Of a stretch of 12,926 nucleotides of DNA, positions 12,243 through 12,926 are shown in pieces. Source of the DNA: Desulfobacterales bacterium (lineage in GTDB: Bacteria > Desulfobacterota > Desulfobacteria > Desulfobacterales > RPRI01); NCBI GenBank assembly GCA_020052975.1, contig JAGVOC010000260.1:1-12926 (forward strand). Reading direction: 5' to 3'. The notes below the pieces were generated by a model. It was given only the letters and a program-made list of their open reading frames with translations, had not been told where the DNA came from and searched no databases. How positions within the stretch are numbered: position 1 is the stretch's first letter; the number at the start of each line of letters is the position of its first letter. The position numbers and the translations under genes were made by a program.

Positions 12243-12926
12243 ATGAGCTTAATTGTTCAGAAATTTGGCGGAACATCGGTTGCCGATATTGACCGGATCC
12301 GAAATGTCGCGAGGCGTGTTTCAAAAACATATGATGAAGGAAATAAAGTGGTTGTAGTTCTTTCGGCGATGTCCGGGGTTACAGACGGCCTTATTAAAAT
12401 GGCAAACCAGGTTGCCTATGCTCCTGACAAGCGTGAACTGGACGTTCTGCTTACTACCGGAGAACAGACTACCGTCGCTCTTCTTGCCATGATGTTGAAA
12501 GGCATGAATTATCCGGCTGTATCACTCCTGGGACACCAGGCTGAAATTCTGACGGACAGCGATTTCGGAAATGCAAGGATTGCAGGAATCGGCGCCAGAC
12601 GAATAAAGGACCTTCTTGATGAGCGAATGATAGTTGTTATTCCGGGTTTTCAGGGAAGCGATCAGAATGGAAATCTCACAACTCTCGGACGCGGAGGATC
12701 GGATACTTCTGCGGTTGCGATAGCCGCAGCTCTTAAAGCAGATATGTGCGAAATATACACAGACGTGGACGGGATATATACAGCCGATCCAAATATATGC
12801 AAAAAGGCAAGAAAACTTGATAGGATTTCCTATGACGAGATGCTTGAAATGTCGAGCCTTGGAGCAAAGGTTCTTCAGATAAGATCCGTTGAATTCGCAA
12901 AAAAATATGATGTTCCTGTGCATCTG
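12243..12926 (+). CDS. lysC: Aspartate kinase, N-terminal part (runs off the right edge)
   Basis: The first 228 codons of an aspartokinase, open at the window end. The full protein is usually about 405-410 residues with two C-terminal ACT domains, not visible here. It phosphorylates aspartate at the entry to lysine, threonine, methionine and isoleucine synthesis. Catalytic-domain motifs are QKFGGTSV (6-13), [10 protein letters not shown] (39-48), TTGEQ (71-75), [10 protein letters not shown] (134-143), [14 protein letters not shown] (146-159) and [12 protein letters not shown] (172-183). The ATG at 12243 is preceded by AGGA at 12232-12235 with 7-base spacing, and the reading frame from there is open without interruption. 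The motif style is that of the monofunctional, feedback-regulated LysC type. Regulation cannot be judged without the ACT domains. Confidence 0.95.
   Translation, partial: MSLIVQKFGGTSVADIDRIRNVARRVSKTYDEGNKVVVVLSAMSGVTDGLIKMANQVAYAPDKRELDVLLTTGEQTTVALLAMMLKGMNYPAVSLLGHQAEILTDSDFGNARIAGIGARRIKDLLDERMIVVIPGFQGSDQNGNLTTLGRGGSDTSAVAIAAALKADMCEIYTDVDGIYTADPNICKKARKLDRISYDEMLEMSSLGAKVLQIRSVEFAKKYDVPVHL

Noticed and set aside
12522..12923. A 133-codon minus-strand open frame at the right edge
   Set aside because: It is antisense to the lysC coding region, whose motifs are continuous through this stretch. No family resemblance seen.

Overview
The window looks like a chromosomal segment of a Desulfobacterota (former Deltaproteobacteria) bacterium, probably Desulfobacterales. 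This rests on gene order and protein flavour (PhoH, 7TM-HD protein, YbeY, PdxJ, Nnr, TsaE, LysC in a row), on a 4-hydroxybutyryl-CoA dehydratase, and on intergenic repeats with TCGTAAAAAGTC-type ends that I associate with this group. No database search was possible, so the placement is inference. Twelve protein genes are supported. No rRNA, tRNA, CRISPR, insertion sequence or prophage is visible.

Layout. Positions 1-228 are a hairpin-rich leader. They are followed by a GC-richer 4-hydroxybutyryl-CoA dehydratase gene (229-1686, +). It meets hisF tail to tail with a single base between the two stop codons. From 4508 down to 1688 runs a minus-strand unit, cvpA-mazG-hisH-hisF: a four-helix membrane protein, a house-cleaning NTP pyrophosphohydrolase and the two subunits of imidazole glycerol phosphate synthase. 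An AT-rich 406-bp divergent region (4509-4914) holds a good promoter candidate for the rightward genes. From 4915 to the right edge everything is on the plus strand: phoH, pgpH-like 7TM-HD, ybeY, pdxJ, nnr, tsaE and the start of lysC. PhoH, the HD protein and YbeY form a conserved RNA-processing and signalling group. PdxJ, Nnr and TsaE cover vitamin B6 synthesis, NAD(P)HX repair and tRNA t6A modification. LysC opens the aspartate amino-acid pathway.

The most unusual content lies between genes. (1) Four intergenic intervals (3091-3203, 8818-8930, 9686-9881, 12105-12221) are filled with degenerate tandem words of 7 or 8 bases. The same few word families recur at different loci and in both orientations. 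They run through or up to stop codons, and one array has become the C-terminal tail of YbeY. (2) Two clear (5932-6073, 11422-11574) and two fragmentary or degraded (near 83-156 and 4554-4656) non-coding elements share inverted ends of the type CTCGTAAAAA...TTTTTACGAG. One supplies the stop codon of nnr. (3) The dehydratase keeps its cofactor residues but is one residue shorter in the loop between the catalytic Tyr and a cluster-ligand Cys.
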